Source: Massilia kyonggiensis (GTDB taxonomy: Bacteria > Pseudomonadota > Gammaproteobacteria > Burkholderiales > Burkholderiaceae_D). Taken from it: DNA of 64,000 bases. Positions 1-8,457 of this stretch are shown piece after piece. The notes under the pieces are model-generated. The model saw nothing but the letters and a program-made list of their open reading frames with translations, was not told the origin of the DNA and ran no database searches. Both the position numbers and the translations under genes were made by a program. The DNA lies in assembly GCF_024756235.1 (NCBI RefSeq), contig NZ_JANUGY010000018.1, positions 19,247 to 83,246 of the forward strand. Direction: 5' to 3'. The first letter of the stretch is position 1; the number at the start of each line of letters is the position of its first letter.

Positions 1-134
1 AAGGTGTCGCTGCGGTCGATGAGTTGAAACACGGATTGCAGCAGGTGGTAGCCATCGGGCCGGCGTCCGACCACGTGCAGGAACAGGTTCAGCTTGGCCG
101 GCGCGGGGCAGTTGTGCAAAGAGGTCGCTGCCAT
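1..134 (-). CDS. ispE: 4-diphosphocytidyl-2-C-methyl-D-erythritol kinase, N-terminal part
   Basis: Only the first 44 or so codons are in the window; the gene runs off the left edge. The N-terminus reads PAPAKLNLFLHVVGRRPDGYH, which is the GHMP-kinase start typical of IspE (PAKLNLFL, then GRRPDGYH). The enzyme phosphorylates CDP-methylerythritol in the cytoplasmic MEP isoprenoid pathway. The ATG at 134-132 lies just after the lolB stop (138-136), so the two are probably one transcript. TPR protein-lolB-ispE is a familiar betaproteobacterial order. Identity is secure from the N-terminal motif although most of the protein is missing. Confidence 0.85.
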   Translation of the reverse strand, partial: MAATSLHNCPAPAKLNLFLHVVGRRPDGYHLLQSVFQLIDRSDT

Positions 135-135
135 G

Positions 136-750
136 TCACGCCACCGGATCGATGACGATGCGGATCGTCAGCGCATCGCCGACGGCCGTCGTGCTGCGCT
201 CGGCATCGATGCGGCGCGGCATCGGCGCGCCGCCCGGGCCGTTTTGCCATTCCACGAAACGCAGGCGCCAGCCATCGTTCGTGACGACGCTGTCGTGCGC
301 GGGCGACGCCGTGAAACGCTTGCCGCTCGCGTCGACGGCATAGCCCTGCAGCCAGTCGCGCAGGCCGCTCACGGGCAGGGTCCAGCCTAGGGATTTCGCC
401 GTCAGCGTGTCGATGTCCTTTTCCACGCGCGGTTCGCGGCCGGACTGTTTCAACGTCGCGGTGTCGGGCGTGACGGTGATCTCGGCAACGGTCTGGCCCA
501 GCGGCGAGAACAGGGCCACGTCGATGCGGCCGGGGCGCTGCGCCCACGTGAAATTGCCGTTGATCGATTGCGGCTGGCCATCCTTCTGGTAATTCGCGGC
601 CAGGCGGCCGTTCAGGTCGATGGTGTCGCGGTAGGCGCCCACCTGGGCGGTCGGGTTGGTCAGCGGGACGTTAGCGGTGGTGGCGCAGCCGGCCAGGGCA
701 GCAGCAAAGCCGGTGGCGAGAACGAAACGGGAAAGTGAATGCATCGGCAT
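136..750 (-). CDS. lolB: Outer-membrane lipoprotein LolB
   Basis: A 204-residue lipoprotein with a signal peptide ending in the lipobox LAGC (Cys22). LolB is the outer-membrane receptor that takes lipoproteins from periplasmic LolA and inserts them into the membrane. The mature part has the usual beta-strand run of the family: LNGRLAANYQ, then NFTWAQRPGRIDVALFSPLG, and GLRDWLQGY towards the C-terminus. Length fits the family (about 190-210). It lies between the TPR lipoprotein gene upstream and ispE downstream, all on the minus strand. A terminator-like hairpin separates it from the TPR gene. Confidence 0.9.
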   Translation of the reverse strand: MPMHSLSRFVLATGFAAALAGCATTANVPLTNPTAQVGAYRDTIDLNGRLAANYQKDGQPQSINGNFTWAQRPGRIDVALFSPLGQTVAEITVTPDTATLKQSGREPRVEKDIDTLTAKSLGWTLPVSGLRDWLQGYAVDASGKRFTASPAHDSVVTNDGWRLRFVEWQNGPGGAPMPRRIDAERSTTAVGDALTIRIVIDPVA

Positions 751-771
751 GGAATGAACAGGTCAATAAAC

Positions 772-795
772 CGACGGACGCCGCAGCGTCCGTCG
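772..795 (-). terminator. Terminator-like hairpin between the TPR gene and lolB
   Basis: A perfect 10-bp stem (CGACGGACGC / GCGTCCGTCG) with a 4-nt loop. On the minus strand it is followed by the T-rich stretch GTTTATTG. It lies just past the TPR stop codon and ahead of lolB, so it probably attenuates read-through into lolB rather than ending the transcript fully, because the T tract is imperfect. Confidence 0.6.
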
Positions 796-807
796 ATTGT
801 CATTATT

Positions 808-2640
808 TCACAGAGTCTGGTGCAGGCGCGCCAGTGTGCTCTTCAACGCGTCGTTCTTCGGATCCTTGGCCTGTGCTTCGCGCCATAGCTTGCGGGCATC
901 TTCTTTCTGGCCCTTCTTCCACAGCACTTCGCCCAGGTGGACGGCGATTTCCGGATCGTTGCGCACCGCATAGGCCTTGCGCAGATGGGTCTCGGCCTCG
1001 TCCAGCTTACCCAGGCGATAGTTCACCCAGCCCATGCTGTCGAGGATGAACGGGTCGTTCGGCGCCATTTTGAGGGCCTTCGAAATCAGCTGGTGCGCTT
1101 CCTTCAGGCGAATGTTGCGGTCGGCCAGCGAATAGCCGAGCGCGTTATAGGCCTGCATATTGTCCGGCGACTTGGCGATCACTTTACGCAGCGACTTTTC
1201 CATCACGGCCGTCTTGCCCATCTTTTCGGCCATCAGGGCATAGTCGTACAGGAAATCCATATTGTCCGGGAAGCGCTTGACGCCCTGCTCCATCAGCTTG
1301 AACGCGTCCTTGGGCTGGCCCGCGTCGCGCAGGATCTGCGCTTCGACGAGGACGATCTGCGCCTGTTCCGTCTTGTCGTCCGTCTTCAGGGTGCCCAGCA
1401 GCTTGCGCGCGCCGGCGACGTCGCCCTGCTTCGCGGTCAGCTGGGCACGGCGCAGCGCGGCGCCGAACTGGACCTTCGGATCCTCGGTGTCGAGCCGGTC
1501 GAGCCAGTCGGCCGCGGCCTTGTAGTCGCCCCGTTCCTCGGCGATCTGGGACAGGATCATCACGGCCTTGGACGGGTCGCGCTCGTCTTCCGGCGCCTTG
1601 TCCATCAGGTCCACGAAGCGGCTGAAATATTTTTCGGCGGCAGGACGGTCGTTCATCTGCATCGACAGGATGCCGAGCGCGTACAAGGTGCCCGGATTGT
1701 CGGGCTGGGCCTTATCCAGCGTGAGGAATTCCTGGCGCGCGGCCTCGTACTGCTTGTCGTTGACGAGCAGGCGGGCATACGCGGAACGCACTTCGCGCGC
1801 CTCCGGATGGGCGGCGAGGAAATCCTTGAGCACCTTGATGGCGCCGCCTTCGTCCTCGCTCACCTGGGCCGCGGTCAGCGCGGCGATCTCGGAGTCGGGT
1901 TTCAACTGCAGGGCCGCCTGCGCCTCGCGCTTCGCGGCCGCCCTGTCGTTGCGCGCCAGCGCGGCCTGGGCCAGCACGACGTGCGTCTCCATCAGGTTCC
2001 CATACGGCGCGACGAGGCGCTCCAGCATGGCGACGGCGGCCTCCTTGTCCTTGGCGCGCAGCAGCAACTGCTGCATCTGGAACATCACGAGGCCGCGTGC
2101 GGCCGGGGTCGCGTCCGCCAGACGCTGTTTCAATATATTTTCGGCCTCGCCGAGGTTGTCGGAAAGGATGACCAGCCCCAGATAGTACTGGCTGGCCTCT
2201 TCGGAGTCCGGTGCGTACTGGCGCCACAGCTTCACGGCGGCGAGCGCGTCGTCGGCCTGCTTGGCGGACAGCGCCATCTCGGCGGCGCGCTTGGCCAGGC
2301 GCGGGTCCTTCGTCTGCTGGGCCAGGCTCATCATCGTCAGGTACGGGCCTTGCCAGTCCCCGTTCTTGTAGGCCATCTCGGCCTGCATGAGCTGGGCCAT
2401 CATGGCCGGGGTCATCTCGACGTTGGGGAGCTTTTCGGCCTGCTCGCCTTCCTTTGCCTGGTCCGGATGGTCCCGGGCTTCGGCGGCGGCGAGCGGCTGG
2501 TCGGACAGGTCCTGGGCCGGTTGCTGCTGCTTGGGAGCCACAGCGCAGGCCGACAGCAGTGCGGAGAGGGTTACAATGGCGAAAGCGTTTTTCAAGGCAA
2601 GTCCCACGTCGTCGAGATTGTCCGATTCTACGCCATGCAC
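808..2640 (-). CDS. Tetratricopeptide-repeat lipoprotein
   Basis: A 610-residue protein made almost entirely of TPR-like helical pairs; canonical units near the C-terminus include NMQAYNALGYSLADRN, DPFILDSMGWVNYRLGKL and DEAETHLRKAYAV. A lipobox (LLSAC, Cys32 from this start) predicts a lipid anchor. The first ATG (2640) gives an acidic 15-residue extension before the signal peptide; a TTG at 2595 would give the more normal MKNAFAIVTLSALLSAC, so the true start may be there. The gene precedes lolB and ispE and is divergent from mutM. TPR lipoproteins act as scaffolds in envelope assembly; the partner of this one cannot be told from sequence. Confidence 0.85.
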   Translation of the reverse strand: MHGVESDNLDDVGLALKNAFAIVTLSALLSACAVAPKQQQPAQDLSDQPLAAAEARDHPDQAKEGEQAEKLPNVEMTPAMMAQLMQAEMAYKNGDWQGPYLTMMSLAQQTKDPRLAKRAAEMALSAKQADDALAAVKLWRQYAPDSEEASQYYLGLVILSDNLGEAENILKQRLADATPAARGLVMFQMQQLLLRAKDKEAAVAMLERLVAPYGNLMETHVVLAQAALARNDRAAAKREAQAALQLKPDSEIAALTAAQVSEDEGGAIKVLKDFLAAHPEAREVRSAYARLLVNDKQYEAARQEFLTLDKAQPDNPGTLYALGILSMQMNDRPAAEKYFSRFVDLMDKAPEDERDPSKAVMILSQIAEERGDYKAAADWLDRLDTEDPKVQFGAALRRAQLTAKQGDVAGARKLLGTLKTDDKTEQAQIVLVEAQILRDAGQPKDAFKLMEQGVKRFPDNMDFLYDYALMAEKMGKTAVMEKSLRKVIAKSPDNMQAYNALGYSLADRNIRLKEAHQLISKALKMAPNDPFILDSMGWVNYRLGKLDEAETHLRKAYAVRNDPEIAVHLGEVLWKKGQKEDARKLWREAQAKDPKNDALKSTLARLHQTL

Positions 2641-2699
2641 CCGTCGCGCGTGCGCCGCTGCAACACGAATTTACATTCCTCTCACGTTGTCAATCATTC

Positions 2700-3533
2700 A
2701 TGCCTGAATTACCAGAAGTCGAAGTCACCCGGCGGGGTGTTGCCCCGCATCTGGAAGAGCGCATCGTCGAAGACGTCGTGCTGCGCCGCGAAGGCCTGCG
2801 CTGGCCGTTTCCCCCGAATTTGCGCGAGCTGCTCGCGGGCCGCCGCATCCTCGGCACGGGCCGGCGCGGCAAATACCTGCTGCTGACTTTCGAACACGGC
2901 ACGCTGATCGTCCACCTGGGCATGTCGGGCCATTTGCGCGTGCTGCCGGAAGGCGTCGACTTGAAAAAGCACGACCACTTCGACCTCGTCGTGCGCGGCC
3001 CGGAAGGCCGGAGAGTCCTGCGCCTGCACGACCCGCGCCGCTTCGGCGCCGTCCTCTGGCATGGTCACGACGACGGCGAGCTGGAGCAGCACGTGCTACT
3101 GCGCGGCCTGGGCGTGGAACCGCTCGAAGACAAGTTCTCCGGCGCCCTGCTCCACCAGGCGACGAGAAACCGCAGCGCCCCGATCAAGCAGGTGCTGCTG
3201 GCCGGCGATATCGTCGTCGGCGTCGGCAATATCTATGCGTGCGAGAGCCTGTTCCGCGCCGGCATCAACCCGAAGACGGCCGCCGGCAAGATCAGCCGTG
3301 CCCGCTACGACAAGCTCGCGGAAGCGATCCGCGACATCCTTGCCGCCGCGATCGTGCAAGGCGGCAGCACGCTGCGTGACTTTATTGCCGTAAATGGTCA
3401 GTCGGGCTATTTCCAGCAGACATATTTCGTCTATGATCGTGCAGGAGTTCCTTGCCGCAACTGTGGCACGCCGGTCCGCCAAATCAAGCAGGGCCAGCGG
3501 TCCACGTTCTACTGCGCGGTCTGCCAGCGGTAA
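2700..3533 (+). CDS. mutM: Formamidopyrimidine-DNA glycosylase (8-oxoguanine DNA glycosylase)
   Basis: A 277-residue Fpg/MutM protein. It begins MPELPEVEV, giving the catalytic Pro2 and Glu3 after Met removal, carries the GRRGKYLLL lysine loop, and ends in a zinc finger with Cys252, Cys255, Cys272 and Cys275 (C-x2-C-x16-C-x2-C). It excises 8-oxoguanine and formamidopyrimidines opposite C and nicks the strand by beta/delta-elimination. The start at 2700 is fixed by the conserved PELPE terminus, although the frame is open further upstream. It is the first gene of a three-gene operon: the next gene starts 29 bp on, and mutY, its partner in the GO repair system, is third. Confidence 0.97.
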   Translation: MPELPEVEVTRRGVAPHLEERIVEDVVLRREGLRWPFPPNLRELLAGRRILGTGRRGKYLLLTFEHGTLIVHLGMSGHLRVLPEGVDLKKHDHFDLVVRGPEGRRVLRLHDPRRFGAVLWHGHDDGELEQHVLLRGLGVEPLEDKFSGALLHQATRNRSAPIKQVLLAGDIVVGVGNIYACESLFRAGINPKTAAGKISRARYDKLAEAIRDILAAAIVQGGSTLRDFIAVNGQSGYFQQTYFVYDRAGVPCRNCGTPVRQIKQGQRSTFYCAVCQR

Positions 3534-3562
3534 GGTCATCGACGAAGCGCGGGACATACATC

Positions 3563-5485
3563 ATGCAGGATTTGCAACAGTACGCGAACTGGCGCGCGCA
3601 GGTCGCCCAGGCGCTGGAAGAATATCGCGGCTGGGCCCAGGGGGCCGAGCTGCTGGACGGCGCGGCGGAACAGCGCGTCGCGCGTGCGCTCGCGCGGCTG
3701 CGCGACGACCGGCTGTCGGTCGCGTTCGTGGCCGAGTTCTCGCGCGGTAAATCCGAGCTGATCAACGCCATCTTCTTTGCCGACTACGGCCAGCGCATCG
3801 TGCCGTCGAGCCCCGGCCGCACGACGATGTGCCCGACCGAATTCGCCTGGGACCCTCGGCTGGCGCCCAGCATCCGCCTGCTCCCGATCGAAACGCGCGC
3901 CGAGCGCCTGGCCACCGGCGACTATCGCGACGTCCCGGATGCGTGGACCGTGCTGCCGCTGGACCTGTCCGCACCGGAGCGCATGCACGAGACCTTCCAG
4001 CAGGTGAGCCACACGCGCCGCGTCACGCCGGGCGAAGCGCAGCGCTACGGCCTGTACGATCCGGACGACCCCGACCTCGCGGCGACCCTGGGCGCGAACG
4101 GCCTCGTCGAGATCCCGCGCTGGCGCCACGCGCTGATCAACGTGCCGCATCCGCTGCTCAAGCAGGGCCTCGTGATCCTCGACACGCCGGGCCTGAACGC
4201 GATCGGCACGGAGCCGGAACTGACCTTGAACCTGATCCCGAACGCGCACGCGGTGCTGTTCATCCTGGCCGCGGAGACGGGCGTCACGAAGAGCGACATC
4301 GACGTCTGGCGTACGCACATCAACGCCGGGCCGGGACGCATCGTGGTGCTGAACAAGATCGATGCGCTGTGGGACGAACTCAGGACGCCACAGGACAACG
4401 ACGCCGCCATCGCGCGCCAGCAGCACGACGCCGCGCGCCTGCTGGGCGTGGCGGATGCGCAGGTGTTCCCGGTGTCCGCGCAAAAGGCCCTCGTCGGCAA
4501 GATCACGGGCGACCTCGGGCTGTTCGAAAAGAGCCGCGTGGGCGCGCTGGAATCGGCGCTGTTCCACGAACTGATCCCGGCGCGCCAGGACATCCTGCGC
4601 CGCCAGTTGCAGGACGACCTCGCGACGTTGACGGGCGCCCAGTCCGCGCTCCTCGCCGCGCGCGGACGCGACCTCGTCGAGCAGCTGCAGGAACTGCAAA
4701 GCCTGCGCGGCAAGAACCAGGGCGTGATCGCCCACATGATGCGCCGCGTCGAGATGGAAAAGAAGGAATTCGACGCCAGCCTGTTCAAGCTGCAGGGCAC
4801 GCGCGCCGTGTTCACCACGCTGTCGACGGAGCTGTATTCCATCATCGGCATGGATGTCGTGCAGGACCGCGTCGACGCCGTGCGCGCCGCGATGGAAGCC
4901 GCGCGCTTTTCGACCGGCATGCGCGCACCGGTGCGCACGTTCTTCGACCAGGCGCATGCCAGCCTGGCTGCGGCCGAATCGAAAATCGCCGAGATCGCGG
5001 CGATGATGGAGACGATGGTCCGGCGCTTCTCCACCGAGCACGGACTCGCGCTGGCGCTGCCGGCCGCGCTGTCGCTGGAACGCTACCGCCGCGAGATCGC
5101 CGCCATCGAGGCGATCTACGTGAAGCAGTTCGGCACGGCGACCCTGCTCATCACGAGCCGCGGCACCCTGCTCGAACGCTTCTTCGACACGATCGCGTCG
5201 CGCATCAAATTCGCGTTCCGCGAAGCGAACGGCGACGCCGAGGCGTGGCTGAAGGTGATCATGGCGCCGCTGGAAGCGCAGATCCGCCAGCACCGCGACC
5301 AGCTGCGGCACCGCCAGGCGTCGATCCAGCGCATCCTGGAAGCCACCGACAGCCTGGAACAGAAAATCGCCGCCTTCGAGGCGGCCCAACACGACCTGGA
5401 GCAGGTCAAGGCGCGGCTGGCCAGCCTGTCCGGCGTCGTCGCGGACGCCTTGCGCGCCGACCTGCCCGAATTGCGAGCCGCTTGA
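3563..5485 (+). CDS. Dynamin-like large GTPase between mutM and mutY
   Basis: A 640-residue protein starting MQDLQQYANW at an ATG 29 bp after mutM. It has an N-terminal GTPase domain: G1 AEFSRGKS (57-64, with Ala where the first P-loop Gly is usual), Thr-rich G2 around RTTMCPTEF, G3 DTPG (207-210) and G4 NKID (264-267), with SAQKAL as a likely G5. The remaining ~350 residues are mostly helical, with long coiled-coil-like stretches near the C-terminus, and no clear transmembrane segment. This is the bacterial dynamin-like layout, usually linked to membrane binding or remodelling. mutY begins 3 bp after its stop, so it is co-transcribed and probably coupled with two base-excision repair genes. 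Its role there is unknown. Confidence 0.85.
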   Translation: MQDLQQYANWRAQVAQALEEYRGWAQGAELLDGAAEQRVARALARLRDDRLSVAFVAEFSRGKSELINAIFFADYGQRIVPSSPGRTTMCPTEFAWDPRLAPSIRLLPIETRAERLATGDYRDVPDAWTVLPLDLSAPERMHETFQQVSHTRRVTPGEAQRYGLYDPDDPDLAATLGANGLVEIPRWRHALINVPHPLLKQGLVILDTPGLNAIGTEPELTLNLIPNAHAVLFILAAETGVTKSDIDVWRTHINAGPGRIVVLNKIDALWDELRTPQDNDAAIARQQHDAARLLGVADAQVFPVSAQKALVGKITGDLGLFEKSRVGALESALFHELIPARQDILRRQLQDDLATLTGAQSALLAARGRDLVEQLQELQSLRGKNQGVIAHMMRRVEMEKKEFDASLFKLQGTRAVFTTLSTELYSIIGMDVVQDRVDAVRAAMEAARFSTGMRAPVRTFFDQAHASLAAAESKIAEIAAMMETMVRRFSTEHGLALALPAALSLERYRREIAAIEAIYVKQFGTATLLITSRGTLLERFFDTIASRIKFAFREANGDAEAWLKVIMAPLEAQIRQHRDQLRHRQASIQRILEATDSLEQKIAAFEAAQHDLEQVKARLASLSGVVADALRADLPELRAA

Positions 5486-5488
5486 TCA

Positions 5489-6598
5489 ATGAAACGCAGC
5501 ACCGACACCGAAATCCTGTCCGACCCCAGCTTCTCGCGCGCCGTCATCGACTGGCAGCGCGCCCACGGCCGCCACGCCCTGCCCTGGCAGAACACGCGCG
5601 ACGCCTACCGCATCTGGCTCTCCGAAATCATGCTGCAGCAGACACAGGTGACGGCGGTGCTGAGCTATTACGCGCGCTTTCTCGAGCGCTTCCCGACCGT
5701 ACACGACCTCGCGGCCGCGCCGGCGGAAGACGTGATGGCGCACTGGAGCGGCCTCGGTTACTACACGCGGGCGCGCAACCTGCACGCGTGCGCGAAGCGC
5801 GTCGTCGCGGACTACGGCGGCGTGTTCCCGAGCGACCCGGCGCTGCTGGCCGACCTGCCCGGCATCGGGCGCTCGACAGCCGCCGCCATCGCCGCGTTCT
5901 CGGCCGGCGCGCGTGCCGCGATTTTGGACGGCAACGTGAAACGCGTGTTCGCGCGCGTGTTCGGCATCGACGAATACCCGGGCATCAAGCCGGTGGAAGA
6001 CGCGCTGTGGCGCCGCGCCGACGCGCTGCTGCCGGAAGGCGGCGGCATCGAGGCGTACACTCAGGGCCTGATGGACCTGGGCGCCACGCTGTGCACGCGC
6101 GGGAAACCGGACTGCGAGCGCTGCCCGCTGCAAGAACGCTGCGTGGCCTTCGCCACCGGCCGGACGGCCGTGCTGCCCGTGCCGAAGCCGAAAAAGGCGA
6201 CGCCGGAGCGGCGCGCGCTGATGCTGGCCGTCGTCGACGCCGGCCAGGTGCTGCTGCAGCAGCGACCGGATTCCGGCATCTGGGGCGGCCTGCTGTCGCT
6301 GCCGGAATATGATGGTCACGTGGCGCTGGATGAGGCGGACGACGTGTCGCCGACGACGCTGGCCGGCGCCGCCGGCGAGTTCGGCACCGTGACCGAGGTC
6401 GAGCCGCTGCTGCCGCTGATGCACGGTTTTACCCACTACCGCCTGCACATCCAGCCCTACCGCATCGGCCTCGCTGCACGCGGTGAAACGCCCGCGGGCC
6501 ACGTGTGGTGGGACTTGGCGAGCATCGCCGACGCACCGCTGCCGGCGCCGATCAAGAAGCTGCTGGGGCAGCTGGCGGCGCCGTCGCTGTTCTCCTGA
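5489..6598 (+). CDS. mutY: A/G-specific adenine glycosylase
   Basis: A 369-residue MutY. It removes adenine mispaired with 8-oxoguanine, the third arm of the GO system. Visible features: SEIMLQQTQV with catalytic Glu46, the helix-hairpin-helix LPGIGRST (123-130), catalytic Asp147 in LDGNVKRV, and the [4Fe-4S] ligands Cys202, Cys209, Cys212 and Cys218. The C-terminal third is the Nudix-like domain that recognises 8-oxoG, with MHGFTHYRLHIQ as in other MutY proteins. The start is 3 bp after the dynamin-like gene, indicating coupling. No clear terminator follows; a transposon-like repeat block begins 3 bp after the stop. Confidence 0.97.
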   Translation: MKRSTDTEILSDPSFSRAVIDWQRAHGRHALPWQNTRDAYRIWLSEIMLQQTQVTAVLSYYARFLERFPTVHDLAAAPAEDVMAHWSGLGYYTRARNLHACAKRVVADYGGVFPSDPALLADLPGIGRSTAAAIAAFSAGARAAILDGNVKRVFARVFGIDEYPGIKPVEDALWRRADALLPEGGGIEAYTQGLMDLGATLCTRGKPDCERCPLQERCVAFATGRTAVLPVPKPKKATPERRALMLAVVDAGQVLLQQRPDSGIWGGLLSLPEYDGHVALDEADDVSPTTLAGAAGEFGTVTEVEPLLPLMHGFTHYRLHIQPYRIGLAARGETPAGHVWWDLASIADAPLPAPIKKLLGQLAAPSLFS

Positions 6599-6601
6599 CC
6601 A

Positions 6602-6828
6602 AATTCGGGGTCAGAGCACATTATTTGAAAAATTCGGGGTCAGAGCACATTTCGCGGCAATGTTCTGCGGGTACGACGCCGCGGGGGACCACAGTGTGGA
6701 TCTGGCTGACGTGGTTCGCCATCGACCGGCAACCACAGCAAACATGCCATGGAACCATGTCTCGAAAAAGCGCTCTGACCCCGAATTTGCAGCGAAATGT
6801 GCAGCGAAATGTGCTCTGACCCCGAATT
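6602..6828. mobile_element. Decayed REP/RAYT-type element with paired inverted repeats
   Basis: The 310-bp gap after mutY carries four copies of one motif. AATTCGGGGTCAGAGCACAT occurs at 6602 and 6631 in direct orientation; its reverse complement occurs at 6772-6787 (short) and 6805-6828. A 12-bp unit, TGCAGCGAAATG, is repeated twice at 6788-6811. Read on the minus strand, the interior encodes MANHVSQIHTVVPRG, which resembles the MPNHVHLIVVP core of REP-associated tyrosine (Y1, HUH) transposases with the HxH pair lost. No complete gene remains. This fits the residue of a RAYT element or a derived miniature element. Confidence 0.55.
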
Positions 6829-6908
6829 GGAGTCATTGTTCTCCTGACAGGAATTGACAGTGGTCCGGCCTAGACTGGCCGCACTGTCAACCAACGAAGG
6901 AGAACACC

Positions 6909-7277
6909 ATGCTGACCCCGACCTACACCATCCTCTACGTCGCCGATCCGCAGGCAAGCGCACGCCTTTACGGCAAGCTGCTGGATACGGAGCACGTCGA
7001 AACCTCGCCCTCGTTCGTGCTGTTCCCGCTCGAGAACGGCCGCATGCTGGGCCTGTGGGCGAAGTCCGATACGGTGCCGGCCGCCGACTTCCACGGCAGC
7101 AGCAGCGAGCTCGCGTTCCGGGTCGGCAGCGATGCGGAAGTCGACGCGCTGCACGGCAAGTGGCGCGAGGCCGGGCTGCGGATCCTGCAGGCGCCGACCA
7201 GGGTGGATTTCGGTTATACGTTCACCGCAGCCGATCCGGATGGACACCGGCTGCGCGTGTTCGCACGCGGCGAATGA
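6909..7277 (+). CDS. VOC-family (glyoxalase/bleomycin-resistance fold) protein
   Basis: A 122-residue single-domain vicinal-oxygen-chelate protein. It has the two beta-alpha-beta-beta-beta halves: PTYTILYVADPQASARLYGK at the start, and GLRILQAPTRVDFGYTFTAADPDGHRLRVF at the end, the latter being the typical VOC closing motif. A good ribosome-binding site (GAAGGAGAA) sits before the ATG. Such proteins include lyases, dioxygenases and drug-binding proteins; metal ligands are not clear enough to assign a substrate. It stands alone, convergent with dgt. Confidence 0.8.
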   Translation: MLTPTYTILYVADPQASARLYGKLLDTEHVETSPSFVLFPLENGRMLGLWAKSDTVPAADFHGSSSELAFRVGSDAEVDALHGKWREAGLRILQAPTRVDFGYTFTAADPDGHRLRVFARGE

Positions 7278-7286
7278 CACACCAAG

Positions 7287-7312
7287 GTCGTTCCCGCCTA
7301 CGCGGGAACGAC
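7287..7312. terminator. Palindrome between convergent genes (terminator or REP-like)
   Basis: A perfect 11-bp stem, GTCGTTCCCGC / GCGGGAACGAC, around the loop CTAC. It lies between the convergent VOC gene (stop 7277) and dgt (stop 7318). It lacks a long T tract on either side, so it may be a dispersed REP-type palindrome that also acts as a bidirectional barrier. Confidence 0.5.
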
Positions 7313-7317
7313 GCAAA

Positions 7318-8457
7318 TCAAAACGTATCGAGCGAGTAGATGCGGCGGTGCTCCTTGATCGCATACCGATCCGTCATCCCCGCGATGTAATCCGCAATCT
7401 TGCGCGCCTGTTTCATCGTGTCGCCCGACGCCACCTGGTAATCCGGCGGCAGCAGCACGGGGTCGGTCATGAAGGCGTCGAACAGCTCGTGCACGATGCG
7501 GCTCGCCTTCACGCGCATGCGGTTCACCTGGTAGTGGCGGTACAGGTTCGCGTGCAGGAAGCGTTTCAGTGCCGTCGTCTCCTCGCGCATCTTTTGCGAG
7601 AAGCGGATCAAGGGCGGGCCCTTGCGCACGTCGTCGATGCTCTGCGGAGAAGCGTCCGCCAGCAGCTCGGCCGACGTCGCGGCCAGGTCGGCCGTCATCG
7701 CCGTGATCATCAAACGGATCGTCTCGTACAGCTCGCGCCGCCCCTGCAGGCCAGGATACTGCTGCACGACCTCGCGGTGCAGGCGCGCGAACAGATCCAC
7801 CTCTTCCATCTGCTTCATCGTCAGCAGGCCCGAACGCAGGCCGTCGTCGATGTCGTGGTTGTTGTAGGCGATTTCGTCGGCCAGGTTCGTCAGCTGCGCT
7901 TCCAGGCTCGGTTGCGTCCTGTCGATGAAGCGCTGGCCCAGCTCTCCCAGCTGGCGCGCGTTCGTCAGCGAGCAGTGCTTCAGGATGCCTTCGCGCGTCT
8001 CGAACGTGAGGTTCAGGCCGTCGAAGGCGCCGTAGTGTTCCTCGAGATGATCGACGACGCGCAGGCTTTGCAGGTTGTGCTCGAAGCCGCCGTAGTCCTT
8101 CATGCAGTCGTTCAGCACGTCCTGGCCGACGTGGCCGAACGGCGTGTGGCCCAGGTCGTGCGCGAGCGCGGTCGCTTCGACGAGGTCTTCGTTCAACCGC
8201 AGGCTGCGCGCCAGCGTGCGCGCGATCTGGGCGACCTCGATCGAGTGCGTGAGGCGGGTGCGGAACAGATCTCCCTCGTGATTGAGGAAGACCTGGGTCT
8301 TGTATTCGAGCCGGCGGAACGCGGTCGAGTGGATGATGCGGTCGCGGTCGCGCTGGAACTCGCTGCGCGAGCCCGGCGCCGGTTCCGCATGACGACGCCC
8401 ACGGCTCTTCGACGACTGCGCCGCATAAGGAGCCAGGTGGGCGTCGAAGTCGATCAT
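7318..8457 (-). CDS. dgt: dGTP triphosphohydrolase-like HD-domain protein
   Basis: A 379-residue dNTP triphosphohydrolase of the short dGTPase-like class. Metal ligands of the HD domain are visible: RLTHSIEVAQIAR (His71) and ALAHDLGHTPFGH (His100, Asp101). The N-terminal SEFQRDRDRIIHSTAFRRLEYKTQVF is the family signature. It hydrolyses dNTPs to deoxynucleosides and triphosphate, which adjusts nucleotide pools. Its ATG (8457) overlaps the stop of the aroKB gene by 4 bp (ATGA), so the two are translationally coupled. This neighbourhood is common in betaproteobacteria. Confidence 0.93.
   Translation of the reverse strand: MIDFDAHLAPYAAQSSKSRGRRHAEPAPGSRSEFQRDRDRIIHSTAFRRLEYKTQVFLNHEGDLFRTRLTHSIEVAQIARTLARSLRLNEDLVEATALAHDLGHTPFGHVGQDVLNDCMKDYGGFEHNLQSLRVVDHLEEHYGAFDGLNLTFETREGILKHCSLTNARQLGELGQRFIDRTQPSLEAQLTNLADEIAYNNHDIDDGLRSGLLTMKQMEEVDLFARLHREVVQQYPGLQGRRELYETIRLMITAMTADLAATSAELLADASPQSIDDVRKGPPLIRFSQKMREETTALKRFLHANLYRHYQVNRMRVKASRIVHELFDAFMTDPVLLPPDYQVASGDTMKQARKIADYIAGMTDRYAIKEHRRIYSLDTF

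Noticed and set aside
937..2886. A 649-codon open frame opposite the TPR lipoprotein
   Set aside because: Antisense shadow; it also runs into mutM in the wrong frame.
3829..6312. An 827-codon open frame overlapping the dynamin-like gene and mutY in another frame
   Set aside because: Arg/Ala/Pro-rich shadow product with no motif; two real genes occupy the same stretch with clear signatures.
6621..6836. The 71-codon frame in the repeat block as a working transposase gene
   Set aside because: It is too short, has lost the catalytic HxH pair and has repeats at both ends; a remnant is the better reading.
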